A DNA stretch of 64,000 nt from NCBI GenBank assembly GCA_951799425.1, contig OX637405.1, positions 20,681,089-20,745,088 on the forward strand. The letters are read 5' to 3'. Shown one piece after another: positions 24,871 through 37,282 of this stretch (its first letter is position 1; each line of letters opens with the position of its first letter). The notes below the pieces were generated by a model that saw only the letters and a program-made list of their open reading frames with translations, ran no database searches and was not told where the DNA came from. This DNA is from Ilex aquifolium (Eukaryota; Streptophyta; Magnoliopsida; Aquifoliales; Aquifoliaceae). The position numbers were made by a program, and so were the translations under genes.

Positions 24871-25236
24871 CATTGGCTTGTCATATAAAGGGAAGCCCTG
24901 CATCTAGCGAAGCGCCTTGGTGGAGGAAGAAGCGTCGTCGAAAATAACCCAAGCTTGACCTTTGTGTTTGAGAGTTTTGAATGCTAAAACCTCCAATATC
25001 TCTCCAAATTGAGAGAACACTGCATTCAGCGATTTCTTCAACTCTACAATTTTCAGTCCAATTTCAGTCCCACACAAATACATATTATTACATGTTCTAG
25101 GCTAAAAGTTTCAACAGTGACATCGGCGAGATACAAAGAGAGCGGACAATACCTTCGAGCTTGACTTTCTCGTTAAGGTTGTTGATGTAAATAGTGGAGG
25201 AATGTCACGGCCGAGGGTGGTAGTGATCTCTGCCAT
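24871..25236 (-). pseudogene. U1A: U1A fragment, array unit 3
   Basis: Exon 1 (25236-25153) has lost 7 bp just after the PP of DIPP, which shifts the frame before RNP2. Exon 2 (25043-24871) has a TAG at the glutamine of RQM, a CAG-to-TAG change. Splice signals remain. Confidence 0.85.
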
Positions 25237-25476
25237 CACTTATCTCTGTAAGAGAGTGAAAGCTTAACTCACACAATCGAAGGAGCTCCCACTGCGAGTC
25301 TAAGCGGCTGATACACAGAAACAAAAGCTTTTCCCTCTAATTAATTAGGTAGAACATGTATTGTAGACATAAAAATCATTATTGGGTTGGGCTGGGCTGA
25401 ATGACAAAAGTCCACGATCCAATTTAATTGAATGTTGGTCCTGTCCACTAACTTACCAAGAGAATAGTCTATTGGG

Positions 25477-27374
25477 TGATGAGCACATAATATTGCATAT
25501 TTGAAGGGCTCATTACATGCATTTTAACTCAACTTTTGCATTTAAGTACTTAGAGTTAGCCGAAATTATGAATAATGTTGATATTTTGATGTTGCAAGTT
25601 TTTATTGCTTAAATCATGTATTTTAGGACATTGCAACTATGTTGGATGTGTGGTGAAGGCATGGACACAATACATGAAGAATTGGAGGCTTAAAAGTGAA
25701 GAAATCAAGAAGGCATTGGTGCTTGGGAACAAGGGCATCAACAGCCACATCGTTTGGAAGTACTTCCTCGGAGTTCCTCCATTTTGACCATGATCTACTC
25801 AAAATTTGAAAAAGTGAAAAACATAAAAGTTGTAGATATGGGTGTCTTCTATTTTGTGTCAAAATTTCAGCCCAATCCAACGGTTGGATCAAAAGTTATT
25901 CCGATTCTACCAAAAGTGGTCCAGAGCAGAAAAGAGGGTACCGGTACGCGTACCGGTACGCCGAAGTTTCTGGTGTTCGGGGTACCGGTAAGCGTACCGG
26001 CACGCTCCCCTGAAGCAGCCCCGATGCTCCTGCAACTCGGCCCCACTTGCTTGGGGGTCCCACCATCGATTCTCCCACGTTTCCCCCAACATTTCCTTAC
26101 ACAACCATGTCTCTCTTACACCTTGGGGAAGACTTTTGAGGCTTGAACATTGAAGGAAGGGGGAGGGAAGTGGGCTGCCAGGCTATGCTCTCCCTAGCCT
26201 GTCAAATCCATCCATTCAGCCCTCTCTTGAGGGGAGCTCATTCACACAGCTAGGGGGGACCACCATGCACGAAAATGAGAGGCATACACTCCATATATTC
26301 AACATTACAAGCTTGTATTGAGTTGGCTACCTAAGCTTAGGATTAGATATAGAAAGCTCCAAGGGGGAAGATGATGAATAGTGCTCAAAGTGACATTTTT
26401 GCATTTTTCTTCCACTCTTCCACTTGTAGTTTAATGTAAGAACCTTGTAAGCTTCATTTATTGTCTTTAATGTCACTCCTTTCAAGTTTATTGCAAGTTT
26501 ACTTTCATGTTCTTCATTTCACCATTGTTATTTAAGTTTTCTTCATTTCTTAGCTTAAAATGGGTATTGCATATTTTCCTTCATAGCTTTAGATTTCTTG
26601 CTTCAAGTTAAGTTTCATGCTTTAAATCTCCATTTCTCTTCCATGTCCATCTACATTATGCTTGTCTTGCATTTTTAATATGAGTAGCTAGGATTTAAGT
26701 TGGTTAATCCAAGGGAAAATTCCTCTTGGGAATACCATTTTCAACTCTTCTTCATTCCTCCCTTTAGAGTCAAATGGTTCGGTTTGACGGGGTTGAGAGT
26801 GGATGAGTTGGTGAGCCTTTGATATTCCGTAGGCCTAGTCACGGTTTATGCTTAGATACTCACCAATCTCGTCCCTAACTTCCCCCGAATCAATCGTTCA
26901 TTCATGCTCAATCGGAGGAAGGCTTTGAGTTGATTTGGTATTCCCATTGGAATGAACCCTTTGGATTAGCCAACACTTGCTTTCTTGCATTTTCATTCAC
27001 AAACCAAACACAAAACTCAAATACAAGATTTTACACTTTCTTTTCACTTTTGCAAAATCACTTTCACAAAACTCCCTTTCCTTCCCTGAGGAGACGACCT
27101 TGGAATATTTTCCAAGTAAAACACACGACCACAAAAGACTCCTTTCGATTGGGGAGCATTTTTGTGCACACCGCATCTCATTTCATCACATTTTGTTCAT
27201 TCCACAATTCCATCCACCACCATTCCGTTGTTGCCTAATCTTTTGCATCATTCCGAGAGAGAGTGCATCATCCGGAGGGAGAGTGACACTCCCCCATTCC
27301 TATAAGCCATACACACATTGAGGGTGAGGGTGATGTTTAGAGGTTAGGAAACAACAACGTTTTCCAATCAATCA
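25477..27374 (+). repeat. Athila solo LTR, copy D (1898 bp), inside array unit 3
   Basis: TGATGAGCACATAATATTGC to CAATCAATCA, flanked by the 5-bp duplication TTGGG (25472-25476 and 27375-27379). Removing it restores the normal unit sequence, with a TGGGCC motif at the insertion point. It carries GTACCGGTAC palindromes at 25938-26010, like copy B. No internal region. Confidence 0.93.
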
Positions 27375-27540
27375 TTGGGCCCATCCGGTATCTATCCACA
27401 AAAGTCCACAAACCAGTAGGGGATAAAGAATTCATTATTCATTAATATTTGTAACTATCGATTACGGATTTTACCCTGTGATCTTAGTATGTTTGTCCGA
27501 GTACACCTGTCGATTCAATGTTGTTATATTCCTTTTATAG

Positions 27541-28195
27541 GAAGAGAATGTAGCATTAGATGATGAGGACGATGAAAACGAAGATGTAGACGTTGATGGT
27601 ACAAGGGAAAACCACAAAGGAGGTGACCTTGAAAAGGAAGATGATGGAAGGCATGCAAGGATGTTGCAGGAAATCACTGGCTTGCCCAGTGATTCTTTTG
27701 AAGGTAATATTGAGCCTGTAATTTGTCTAGTCGATTTTTGTGTGTGTGCTAATCACTAAGTTTAAATATGGCACTTTCCTTTCAGGCATCTTGCCATTTT
27801 ATTATAGGCAACTTATTTTAATTGCTGCGATGAATCATAGACATGGACACAATTTACAGATGAAACATGACATGGATACCTTGAAACTTCTAGTCTTAGA
27901 AAGTAGGACCCAAATAAGGCAATGACATGCTAGTCTCCTGTATTCATCTCTGTTACAGTGATTCATATGGAAAGCTGGTGTTGCTTCTAGAAGAAGTTCA
28001 AATGCTCTACAATAGAGTTTGAGACATAATTATTTGTAGGCAATTTATTTTAATCGCTGCGTATGAAGCATAGACATTGATGCAGGAGGATCCGAGTAAG
28101 ATGATGCTGAGTTATCAGATAGCACGTCGATGGCATTGAGATACCATGATTTAGAAGATCAGTGTCGTTAGAAATCCAAGTCTAAGAAGGGTTGA
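27541..28195 (+). pseudogene. UTP14-like fragment, array unit 3
   Basis: The acidic exon (27541-27703) is open: EENVALDDEDDENEDVDVDG and RHARMLQEITGLPSDSFEG. The terminal exon (28086-28195) has a TAA at its fourth full codon (GSE then stop). The solo LTR separates it from its unit's U1A fragment. Confidence 0.65.
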
Positions 28196-28815
28196 CGCTG
28201 TTTTTACCATAACTTTTGATCCGTTTGGAGTTTTGGGGCCCATAATATATCAAATTGAAGTTCTCGACGAGCCATAACAGAACCACTGTATTTTTTTTCT
28301 CAATCGGAACTACAATCATATTCTGTATAGATTCCATAAAATTGATTGGTGAATGGTTAAACAATTTAAACTCAAGTACTTGTCTGCAAAGTGGTCGTCA
28401 CATCCGTAATTTACACATTATCCCCATATATCCTTATTACGTAAATTTTTGAGTGTCATGTCTGATGTTTTTACCAAGTTTTAGGATTTCTTGGAAGTAA
28501 CATACAACTAAGGTTGATAATCAAACCGAGCTACTAGAGCATGACTTGGGTTCGGATCGTTTTAGACTCATTCACAATCGACTCGTTTTCTAAACGACTT
28601 GAACTTAAACAATTTTTTATGCTCTCTTAAGCTCACAGGCTCGAGCCGTGTTCGATTATCAGCCCTACATACAATTAGAGATTCAAAGAATATTTGTTCT
28701 TAGAAACTGTTCTGAAAGAGACACCTTAAAAACAATAAATAAATAAATAAAGAGAAAAGTTCAGCACCATAAATGATGAACAAAATCAATAGAAAAATAA
28801 AGAAAAATTCAGTAC

Positions 28816-29188
28816 CATGGGCTTGTCATAGAAAGGGAAGCTCTGCATCTGGCGAAACACCTTGGTGGCGGAAGAAACGTCCTCGAAAACAACCCAAGCT
28901 TGACCTTTTTGTTTGAGGGTTTTGAATGCTAAAACCTCCAATATCTTTCCAAAATGAGAGAACACTACATTCAGTGATTTCTTCAACTCTACAATTTTCA
29001 GTCCAATTTCAGTCCCATACAAATACATATAATTACGTGTTCTAGGCTAAACGTTTCAACAGAGACATCGGCGAGATAGAAAGAGAGCGGACAATACCTT
29101 CGAGCTTGACTTTGCCGTTGAGGTTGTGGATGTAAATAATCATATTTGGAGGAATGTCACCGCCGGGGTTGGTAGTGATCTCTACCAT
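28816..29188 (-). pseudogene. U1A: U1A fragment, array unit 4, both exons open
   Basis: Exon 1 (29188-29098) reads [15 protein letters not shown] and IYIHNLNGKVKLE. After a 109-nt intron (donor GTATTGTC, acceptor TTGTAG), exon 2 (28988-28816) reads [26 protein letters not shown] (RNP1) and FPFYDKPM, then GT. The spliced frame is open for 87.7 codons, nearly the whole first RRM. The downstream exons do not exist, so a full U1A cannot be made. Confidence 0.88.
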
Positions 29189-29590
29189 CGCTTATCTCTA
29201 TAAGAGAGTGAAAGCTTAACTCACACAATCGAAGGAGCTCCCACTGCGAGTCCCATTGACCGATACATAGAAACGAAAGCTTTTCCCTCTGATTAATTAG
29301 GCAGAACATGTATTGTAGACGTAGACATCATTATTGGGTTGGGCTGGGCTGAGCAACAAAATTCCACGGTCCAATTTAATTGAATGATGGTCCAGTCCAC
29401 TAACTTACCAAGAGAATAGTGCAATGGGCCTGTCCGGTATCTATCCACAAAAGTCCACGACCCCGCAGTGGATAAAGAATTCATTATTGATTAATATTTG
29501 TAACTGTCGATTACAGATGTTTACCCTATGATCTTAATATGTTAGTCCGAGTACACTTGTCGGTTCAATGTTGTTATTTTCCTTTTATAG

Positions 29591-30243
29591 GATGAGAATG
29601 TAGCATCAGATGACAAGGACGATGAAAACGAAGAAGACGTTGATGGTACTTGGGAAAACAACAAAGGAGGTGACCTTGAAGAGGAAGATGATGGAAGGCA
29701 TGCAAGGATGTTGCAAGAAATCACTGACTTGTCCAATGATGCTTTTGAAGGTAACATTGAGCATGTAATTTGTCTAGTCTATTTTTATGTGTGTTCTGAT
29801 CACTAAGTTTAAATATGGCACATTCCTTTCAGTCATCTTGCCATTTTATTATAGGCAATTTATTTAAATTGCTGCGTATGAAGCATAGACATGGACACAA
29901 TTTACAAACGAAACAAGACATGGATACATTGACACTGCTAGTCTTAGAAAGTAGGACCCAAATAAGGCAATGACATGCTAGTGTCCATTATTCATCTCTG
30001 TTACAATGATTCATATGGAAAGCTGGTGTAACTTTTGGAAGAAGGTCAAATGCTCTACAGTAGAGTTTGAGACATAATTGTTTATAGGCAATTTATTTTA
30101 ATCACTACGTATGAATAATAGACATTGATGCAGGAGGATCCGAGTCAGATGATGTTGAGTTATCAGATGGCACGTTGATGGCGTTGAGATACCTTGAGTT
30201 AAAAGATCAGCGCGATCAGAAATCCAAGTCTAAGAAGGGTTGA
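29591..30243 (+). pseudogene. UTP14-like fragment, array unit 4
   Basis: Acidic exon 29591-29750 (one codon shorter than consensus, still in frame), with RHARMLQEITDLSNDAFEG. Terminal exon 30134-30243, open to its TGA. The first exon ends one base into a codon and the second supplies the other two, so a splice would join them in frame. Confidence 0.65.
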
Positions 30244-30860
30244 CGCTGTTTTGACCATAACTTTTGATCCGTTTGGAGTTTCGGCGCCCATAATTCATCA
30301 AATCGAAGCTCTCGACGAGCCCTAAAAGACTCTCTATTTTTTTTGTATCAATGGGAACTACTATCTTATTATGTATAGTTTCCATAAAATTAATTTGGTG
30401 AATTCTTAAACAATTTAAACTCAAGTACTTGTCTGCAAAGTGGTCACCACATCCCATAATTTACACATTATCCCCATATATCCTTATTATGTAAATTTCT
30501 GAGTGTCATGTCTGATATTTTTACTAAGTTTTAGGATTTTTTGGAAGTAACATACAATTTAGGTTGATAATCAAACCGAGCTACTAGAGCATGACTCGGG
30601 TTCGGACCCTTTTAGCCTCATTCACGATCAACTCATTTTTTAAACGAGCTGAACTTAAACAATTTTTTATGCTCTCTTAAACTCACAGGCTCAAGCCGTG
30701 TTCGATTATCAGCCCTATATACAATTTGGGAGTCAAAGATTATTTGTTCTTAGAAACTGTTCTGAAAGAGACACCTTAAAAAAAATAAATAAATAAATAA
30801 AGAGAAAAGCACCATAAATAAAGAACAAAATCAACAGAAAAATAAAGAAAAATTCAGCAC

Positions 30861-31220
30861 CTGGGCCTTATCATACAAAGGGAACCCACACATTTGGCAA
30901 AGGCCCTTTGTGGCAGAAGAAGCGTCCTCGAAAACAACCCAAGTTTGACATTTGTGTCTTAGGGTTTTGAATGCTAAAACCTCTAATATCTTTCCAAATT
31001 GAGAGAACACCGCATTCCTCGATTTCATCAACTCTATAATTTTTAGTCCCATACAAATACATATAATTACGTGTTTGTCTAAAAGTTTCAGTAGTGACAT
31101 CGGCGAGATAGAGAGAGAGCGGACAATACCTTCGAGCTTGACTTTCTCGTTAAGGTTGTTGATGTAAATACTCATAGTTGGAGGAATGTCACCACTGGGG
31201 GTGGTAGTGATCTCTACCAT
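30861..31220 (-). pseudogene. U1A: U1A fragment, array unit 5
   Basis: Exon 1 (31220-31130) and exon 2 (31033-30861) are open with a shorter 96-nt intron. Conserved residues have drifted: RNP1 is CQTWVVF instead of GQAWVVF, LKKSLN is LMKSRN, and the last codon before the donor is CAG instead of ATG. Such changes suggest absence of selection for RNA binding. Confidence 0.86.
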
Positions 31221-31621
31221 CGCTTCTCTCAGTAAGAGAGTGAAAGCTTAACTCACACAATCGAAGGAGCTCCCACTGTGAGTCCCAGCGGCCGGTACAC
31301 AGAAACGAAAGCTTGTCCCTCTGATTAATTGGGCAGAACATGTATTGTAGACGTAGACATCATTATTGGTTTGGGCTGGGCTGAACGACAAAAGTCCATG
31401 GTCTAATTTAATTGAATGATGGTCCAGTCCACTAACTTACAAAGAGAATAGTCTAATGGGCCTACCCGGTATCTATCCACAAAAGTCCACGATCCCGCAG
31501 TGGAAAAGAATTCATTATTGATTAATATTTGCAACTATCGATTTCGGATGTTTACCCAATGATCTTAATATGTTAGTCCGAGTGCACCTGCCGGTTCAAT
31601 GTTGTTATTTTCCATTTATAG

Positions 31622-32271
31622 GATGAGAATGTTGCATCAGATGATGAGGACGATAAAAACGAAGACGTTGATAGTACTAGGGAAAACCACAAAGGAGGTG
31701 ACCTTGAAGAGGAAGATGATGGATGGCATGCAAGGATGTTGCAAGAAATCACTGACTTGCCCAGAGCTGATTTTGAAGGTAACATTGAGCCTGTAATTTT
31801 CCTAGTCGATTTATGTGTGGGTTCTGATCACTAAGTTTAAATATGGCACTTTCCTTTCAGTCATCTTGCCGTTTTATTATAGGCAATTGATTTTAAATGC
31901 AGCGTATGCAGCATAGACATTGACACAATTTACAGACGAAACAAGACATGGTTGCATGGACACTGCTAGTCTCAGAAAGTAGGACCCAAATAAGGCAATG
32001 ACATGCTAGTGTCCTGTATTCATCTCTGCTATAGTGATTCATATGGAAAGCTGGTGTAGCTTTTGGAAGAACGTCAAATGCTCTACGGTAGAGTTTGAGA
32101 CATAATTATTTATAGGCAATTCATTTTAATCGCTGCGTATGAAGCATAGACATTGATGCAGGAGGATTCGAGTCAAATGATGTCGAGTTATCAGATGGCA
32201 CGTTGATGGCGTTGAGATACCTTGAGTTAGAAGATCAGCGCGGTCAGAAATCCAAGTCTAAAAAGAGTTGA
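31622..32271 (+). pseudogene. UTP14-like fragment, array unit 5
   Basis: Acidic exon 31622-31778 is two codons short but in frame (DENVASDDEDDKNEDVDSTR, ending LPRADFEG). Terminal exon 32162-32271 is open (GFESNDVELSDGTLMALRYL). Acceptors and donor are present. Confidence 0.65.
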
Positions 32272-32879
32272 CGTTGTTTTGACCATATCTTTTGATCCGT
32301 TTGGAGTTTCGGGGCTCATAATATATCAAATCGAAGATCTCGACGAGCCCTAAAAAATCACTATATTTTTTTTTATCAATCGGAACTGCTATCATATTAT
32401 GTATAGTTTCCATAAAATTGTTTGGTTAATGGTTAAACAATTTAAACTCAAGTACTTGTCTGCAAAGTGGTCATCACATCCCATAATTTACACATTATCC
32501 CCATATATCCTTATTATGTAAATTTTTGAGTGTCATGTCTGATGTTATTAACAAATTTTAGGATTTCTTGGAAGTAACATACAATTAAGGTTGATAATCA
32601 AACCGAGCTACTGGAGCTCAACTCGAGTTCGGATCATTTTAGGCTCATTCATGATCGATTTATTTTCTAAACGAGCTGAACTTAAACAATTTTTTATGTT
32701 CTCTTAAGCTCACAGGCTCGAGCCGTGTCCGATTTTCAGCCATACATACAATTAGAGATTCAAAGAATATTTGTTCTTAGAAACTGTTTTAAAAGAGACA
32801 CCTTAAAAATAATAAATAAAGAGAAAACCACCATAAATAAAGATCAAAACCAACAAAAAAATAAAGAAAAATTCAGTAC

Positions 32880-33252
32880 CACGGGCTTGTCATACAAAGA
32901 GAAGCCCTGCATCTGGCAAAGCGCCTTAGTGGCGGAATAAGCGTCCTCGAAAACAACCCAAGCTTGACCTTTTTGTTTGAGGGTTTTGAATGCTAAAACC
33001 TCCAATATCTTTCCAAATTGAGAGAAAATCGCATTCAACGATTTCTTCAACTCTACAATTTTTAGTCTAATTTCAGTCACATACAAATACATATAATTAC
33101 GTGTTCTAGGCAAAAAGTTTCAGCAGAGACATCGGCGAGATAGAGAGAGAGCGGACAATACCTTCTAGCTTGACTTTCTCGTTGAGGTTGTTGATGTAAA
33201 TAGTCATATTTGGAGGAATGTCACCGCCGGGGGTGGTAGTGATCTTTGCCAT
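32880..33252 (-). pseudogene. U1A: U1A fragment, array unit 6, both exons open
   Basis: Exon 1 (33252-33162): [28 protein letters not shown]. Exon 2 (33052-32880): [26 protein letters not shown], ending LYDKPV. The final GTG in place of ATG and the LYDKP form are shared with unit 7. Confidence 0.88.
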
Positions 33253-33642
33253 CGCTTCTCACTGTAAGAGAGTGAAAGCTTGATTCATACAATCGAAGGA
33301 GCTCCCACTGAGAGTCCTAGCGGCCGAAACACAAAAATGAAAGCTTTTCCCTCTGATTAATTAGGTAGAACATGTATTGTAGACGTAGACATCATTATTG
33401 GGTTGGGCTGGGCTGAACGACAAAATATCCACGGTCCAATTTAATAGAATGATGGTCCAATCCACTAACTTACCTAGAGAATAGTGTCATGGGCCTATGT
33501 GGTATCTATCCACAAAAGTCCATGATCAAGCAGTGGATAAAGAATTCATTTTTGATTAATTTTTGCAATTGTCGATTCTGTGATCTTAATATGTTACTCT
33601 GAGTACACCTGTCGGTTCTATGTTGTTATTTTCCTTTTAAAG

Positions 33643-34298
33643 GATGAGAATGTAGCATCAGATGATGAGGACAATGAAAAAGAAGATGAAGACATTGATG
33701 GTACAAGGGAAAACCACAAAGGAGGTGAGCTTTTTGAGGAAGATGATGGAAGGCATGCAAGGATGTTGCAAGAAATCACTGGCTTGCCGAGTGATGCTTT
33801 TGAAGGTAACATTGTGCCTATAATTTGTCTAGTCTATTTTTGTGTGTGTTCTGATCACTAAGTTTAAATTTGGCACTTTCCTTTCAATCATCTTGCCATT
33901 TTATTATAGGCAATTTATTTTAATTGTTGCATATGAAGCATAGACATGGACAAAATTTACAGACGAAACATGACATGGATACATTGACACTGCTAGTCTT
34001 AGAAAGTAGGACCCAAATAAGGCAATGACATGCTAGTGTCCTGTATTCATCTCTGTTACAGTGATTCATAGGGAACACTGGTGTTGCTTTCTGAAGAAGG
34101 TCAAATACTCTGCAGTAGAGTTTGAGACATAATAATTTATCGGCAATTTATTTTAATCGCTGCGTATGAAGCCTAGACATTGATGTAGGAGGATCCGAGT
34201 AAGATGATGCTGAGTTATCAGATGGCACGTTGATGGCGTTGAGATACCTTGAGTTAGAAGATCAGCGCAGTCAGAAATCCAAGTCTAAGAAGAGTTTA
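33643..34298 (+). pseudogene. UTP14-like fragment, array unit 6
   Basis: Acidic exon 33643-33805 is open (GGELFEEDDG, RHARMLQEITGLPSDAFEG). The terminal exon from 34189 has a TAA at its fourth full codon, as in unit 3, and its normal terminal TGA is changed to TTA. Confidence 0.63.
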
Positions 34299-34914
34299 CG
34301 ATGTTTTGACCATAACTTTTTAATCCGTTTAGAGTTTCGGGGCCCATAATATATCAAATTGAAGCTCTCGACGAGCCCTAAAAGACTCACTATATTTTTT
34401 TATCAATCGGAAATGCTATCATATTCTGTATAGTTTCCATAAAATTGTTTGGTGAATGATTAAACAATTTATACTCAAGTACTTGTCTGCAAAGTGGTCC
34501 TCACATCCCATAATTTACACATTATCCCCATATATCCTTATTTTGTAAATTTCTGAGAGTCATGTCTGATGTTTTTACCAAATTTAAGGATTTCTTGGAA
34601 GTAACATACAATTAAGGTTGACAATCAAGCCGAGCTACTGGAGCTCAACTCGGGTTCGGATCGTTTTAGGCTCATACAGGATCGACGTGTTTTCTAAATG
34701 AGCTAAACTTAAACAATTTTTTATGCTCTCTTAAGTTCACAGGCTCGATCCGTGTTCGATTATCAGCCCTACATACAATTAGAGATTCAAAGAATATTTG
34801 TTCTTAGAAATTGTTCAGAAAGAGACACCTTAAAAATAATAAATAAATAAATAAAGAGAAAAGCACCATAAATAAAGAACAAAATCAACAGAAAAATAAA
34901 GAAAAATTCAGTAC

Positions 34915-35287
34915 CACGGGCTTGTCATACAAAGGGAAGCCCTGCATCTGGCAAAGCACCTTGGTGGCGGAAGAAGCGTCCTCGAAAACAACCACAGCTT
35001 GACCTTTGTGTTTGAGGGTTTTGAATGCTAAAACCTCCAATATCTTTCCAAATTGAGAGAACACTGCATTCAGCGATTTCTTCAACTCTACGATTTTTAG
35101 TCCAATTTCAGTCCCACACAAATACATATAATTATGTGTGCTAGGCAAAAAGTTTCAGCAGAGACATCGGCGAGATAGAGAGAGAGCGGACAATACCTTC
35201 GAGCTTGACTTTCTCGTTGAGGTTGTTGATGTAAATTGTCATATTTGGAGGACTGTCTCCGCCGGGGGTGGTAGTGATCTTTGTCAT
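34915..35287 (-). pseudogene. U1A: U1A fragment, array unit 7, both exons open
   Basis: Exon 1 (35287-35197): [28 protein letters not shown]. Exon 2 (35087-34915): RNP1 reads KGQAVVVF, with valine replacing tryptophan, and it ends LYDKPV as in unit 6. Splice sites are kept. Confidence 0.87.
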
Positions 35288-35688
35288 CGCTTCTCTCTGT
35301 AAGAGAGTTAAAGCTTAATTCACACAATCGAAGGAGCTCCCACTGCAAGTCCTAGCGGCCGATACAGAGAAACGAAAGTTTTCCCTCTGATTAATTAGGC
35401 AGAACATGTGTTGTAGACGTAGACATCATTATTGGGTCGGGCTGGGCTGAACGACAAAAGTCCACGGACCAATTTAATTGAATGATGGTCCAATCCACTA
35501 ACTTACCAAGAGAATAGTATAATGGCCCTATGTGGTATCTATCCACAAAAGTCCACGATCCAGTAGTGGATAAATAATTCATTATTGATTAATATTTGCA
35601 ACTGTCGATTACAGATGTTTACCTTGTGATCTTAATATGTTAGTCTGAGTACACCTGCCGGTTCAATGTTGTTATTTTCCTTTTATAG

Positions 35689-35915
35689 GATGAGAATTTA
35701 GCATCAGATGATGAAGGTCAAATGCTCTACAGTAGAGTTTGAGACATAATTATTTATAGGTAATTTATTTTAATCTCTGCGTATGAAGCATAGACAATGA
35801 TGCAGGAGGATCCGAATCGGATGATGTTGTGTTATTAGATGTCATGTTGATGGCGTTGAGATACCTTGAGTTAGAATATCAGCGCGGTCAGAAATCCAAG
35901 TCCAAGAAGAGTTGA
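35689..35915 (+). pseudogene. UTP14-like fragment with internal deletion, array unit 7
   Basis: Only about 26 bases of the acidic exon remain (35689-35714, DENLASDD). A deletion of about 0.4 kb joins it to intron sequence AGGTCAAATGCTC. The terminal exon 35806-35915 is open but diverged (DDVVLLDVMLMALRYLELEY). Confidence 0.63.
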
Positions 35916-36517
35916 CGCTGGTTGACCATAACTTTTGATCCGTTTGGAGTTTCGGGGCCCATAATATATCAAATCGAAGCTCTCGACGAGCCCTAAAAGA
36001 CTCACTGTATTTTTTTTTCAATCGGAACTTCTATCATATTCTGTATAGTTTCCATAAAATTGATTGGTGAATGGTTAAACAATTTAAACTCAAGTACTTC
36101 TCTGCAAAGTGGTCATCACATCCCACAATTTACACATTATCCCCATGTATCTTTATTATGTACATTTCTGAATGTCATGTCTGATGTTTTTACAAAGTTT
36201 TAGGATTTCTTGGAAGTAACAATTCTGGTTGATAATCAAATCGAGCTACTAGAGCTTGACTTGGGTTTGGATCGCTTTAGGCTAATTCACGATCGACTCG
36301 TTTTTTGAACGAGCTGAACTTAAATAATTTTTTATGCTCTCTTTAGCTCATGGGCTCGAGCCGTGTTCGATTATCAGCCCTACATAAAATTAGAGATTCA
36401 AAGAATAATTGCTTTTAGAAACTCTTATGAAAGAGACACCTTAAAAACCATAAATAAAGAGAAAAGCACACTAAATAAAGAACAAAATCAACAGAAAAAT
36501 AAAGAAAAATTCAGTAC

Positions 36518-36888
36518 CATGGGCTTGTCATAGAAAGGGAAACCCAGCATCTGGCGAAGCGACTTGGTGGCGGAAGAAGCGTCCTCGAAAACAACCCAAG
36601 CTTGACCATTGTGTTTGAGGGTTTTGAGGGCTAAAACCTCCAATATCTTTCCAAATTGAGAGAACATCGCGTTCAGCGATTTCTTCAACTCTACAATTTT
36701 TAGTCCAATTTCAGTCCCATACAAATACATATAATTACGTGTTCTCGGCTAAAAGTTTCAACAAAGACAACGGCGAGATAGAGAGAGCGGACAATACCAT
36801 CAAGCTTGACTTTCACGTTGAGGTTGTTGATGTAAATAGTCATATTAGGAGGAATGTCACCGTCAGGAGTGGTAGTGATCTCTGTCAT
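36518..36888 (-). pseudogene. U1A: U1A fragment, array unit 8, both exons open
   Basis: Exon 1 (36888-36798): MTEITTTPDGDIPPN, IYINNLNVKVKLD. Exon 2 (36690-36518): [36 protein letters not shown]. The left target duplication of this unit's MITE is degraded. Confidence 0.88.
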
Positions 36889-37282
36889 CGCTTCACTATG
36901 TAAGAGAGTGAAAGCTCAACTCACACAATCGAAGGAGCTCCCACAGCGAGTCCCAGCGGCAGATACACAAAAACGAAAGCTTTTCCATTTGATTAATTAG
37001 GCAGAACATGTATTGTAGACGTAGACATCATTATTGGGTTGGGCTGGGCTGAACGACAAAAGTCCACGATCCAATTTAATTGAATGATGGTCCAGTCCAC
37101 TAACTTACCAAGAGAATAGTCTAATGGGCCTATCTGGTATCTATCCACAAAAGTCCACGATCCAACAATGGATAAAGAGTGATTAATATTTGCAACTGCC
37201 GATTACGGATGTTTGCCCTGTGATCTTAATATGTTAGTCCGAGTACACCTGCCGGTTCAATGTTGTAATTTTCCTTTTATAG

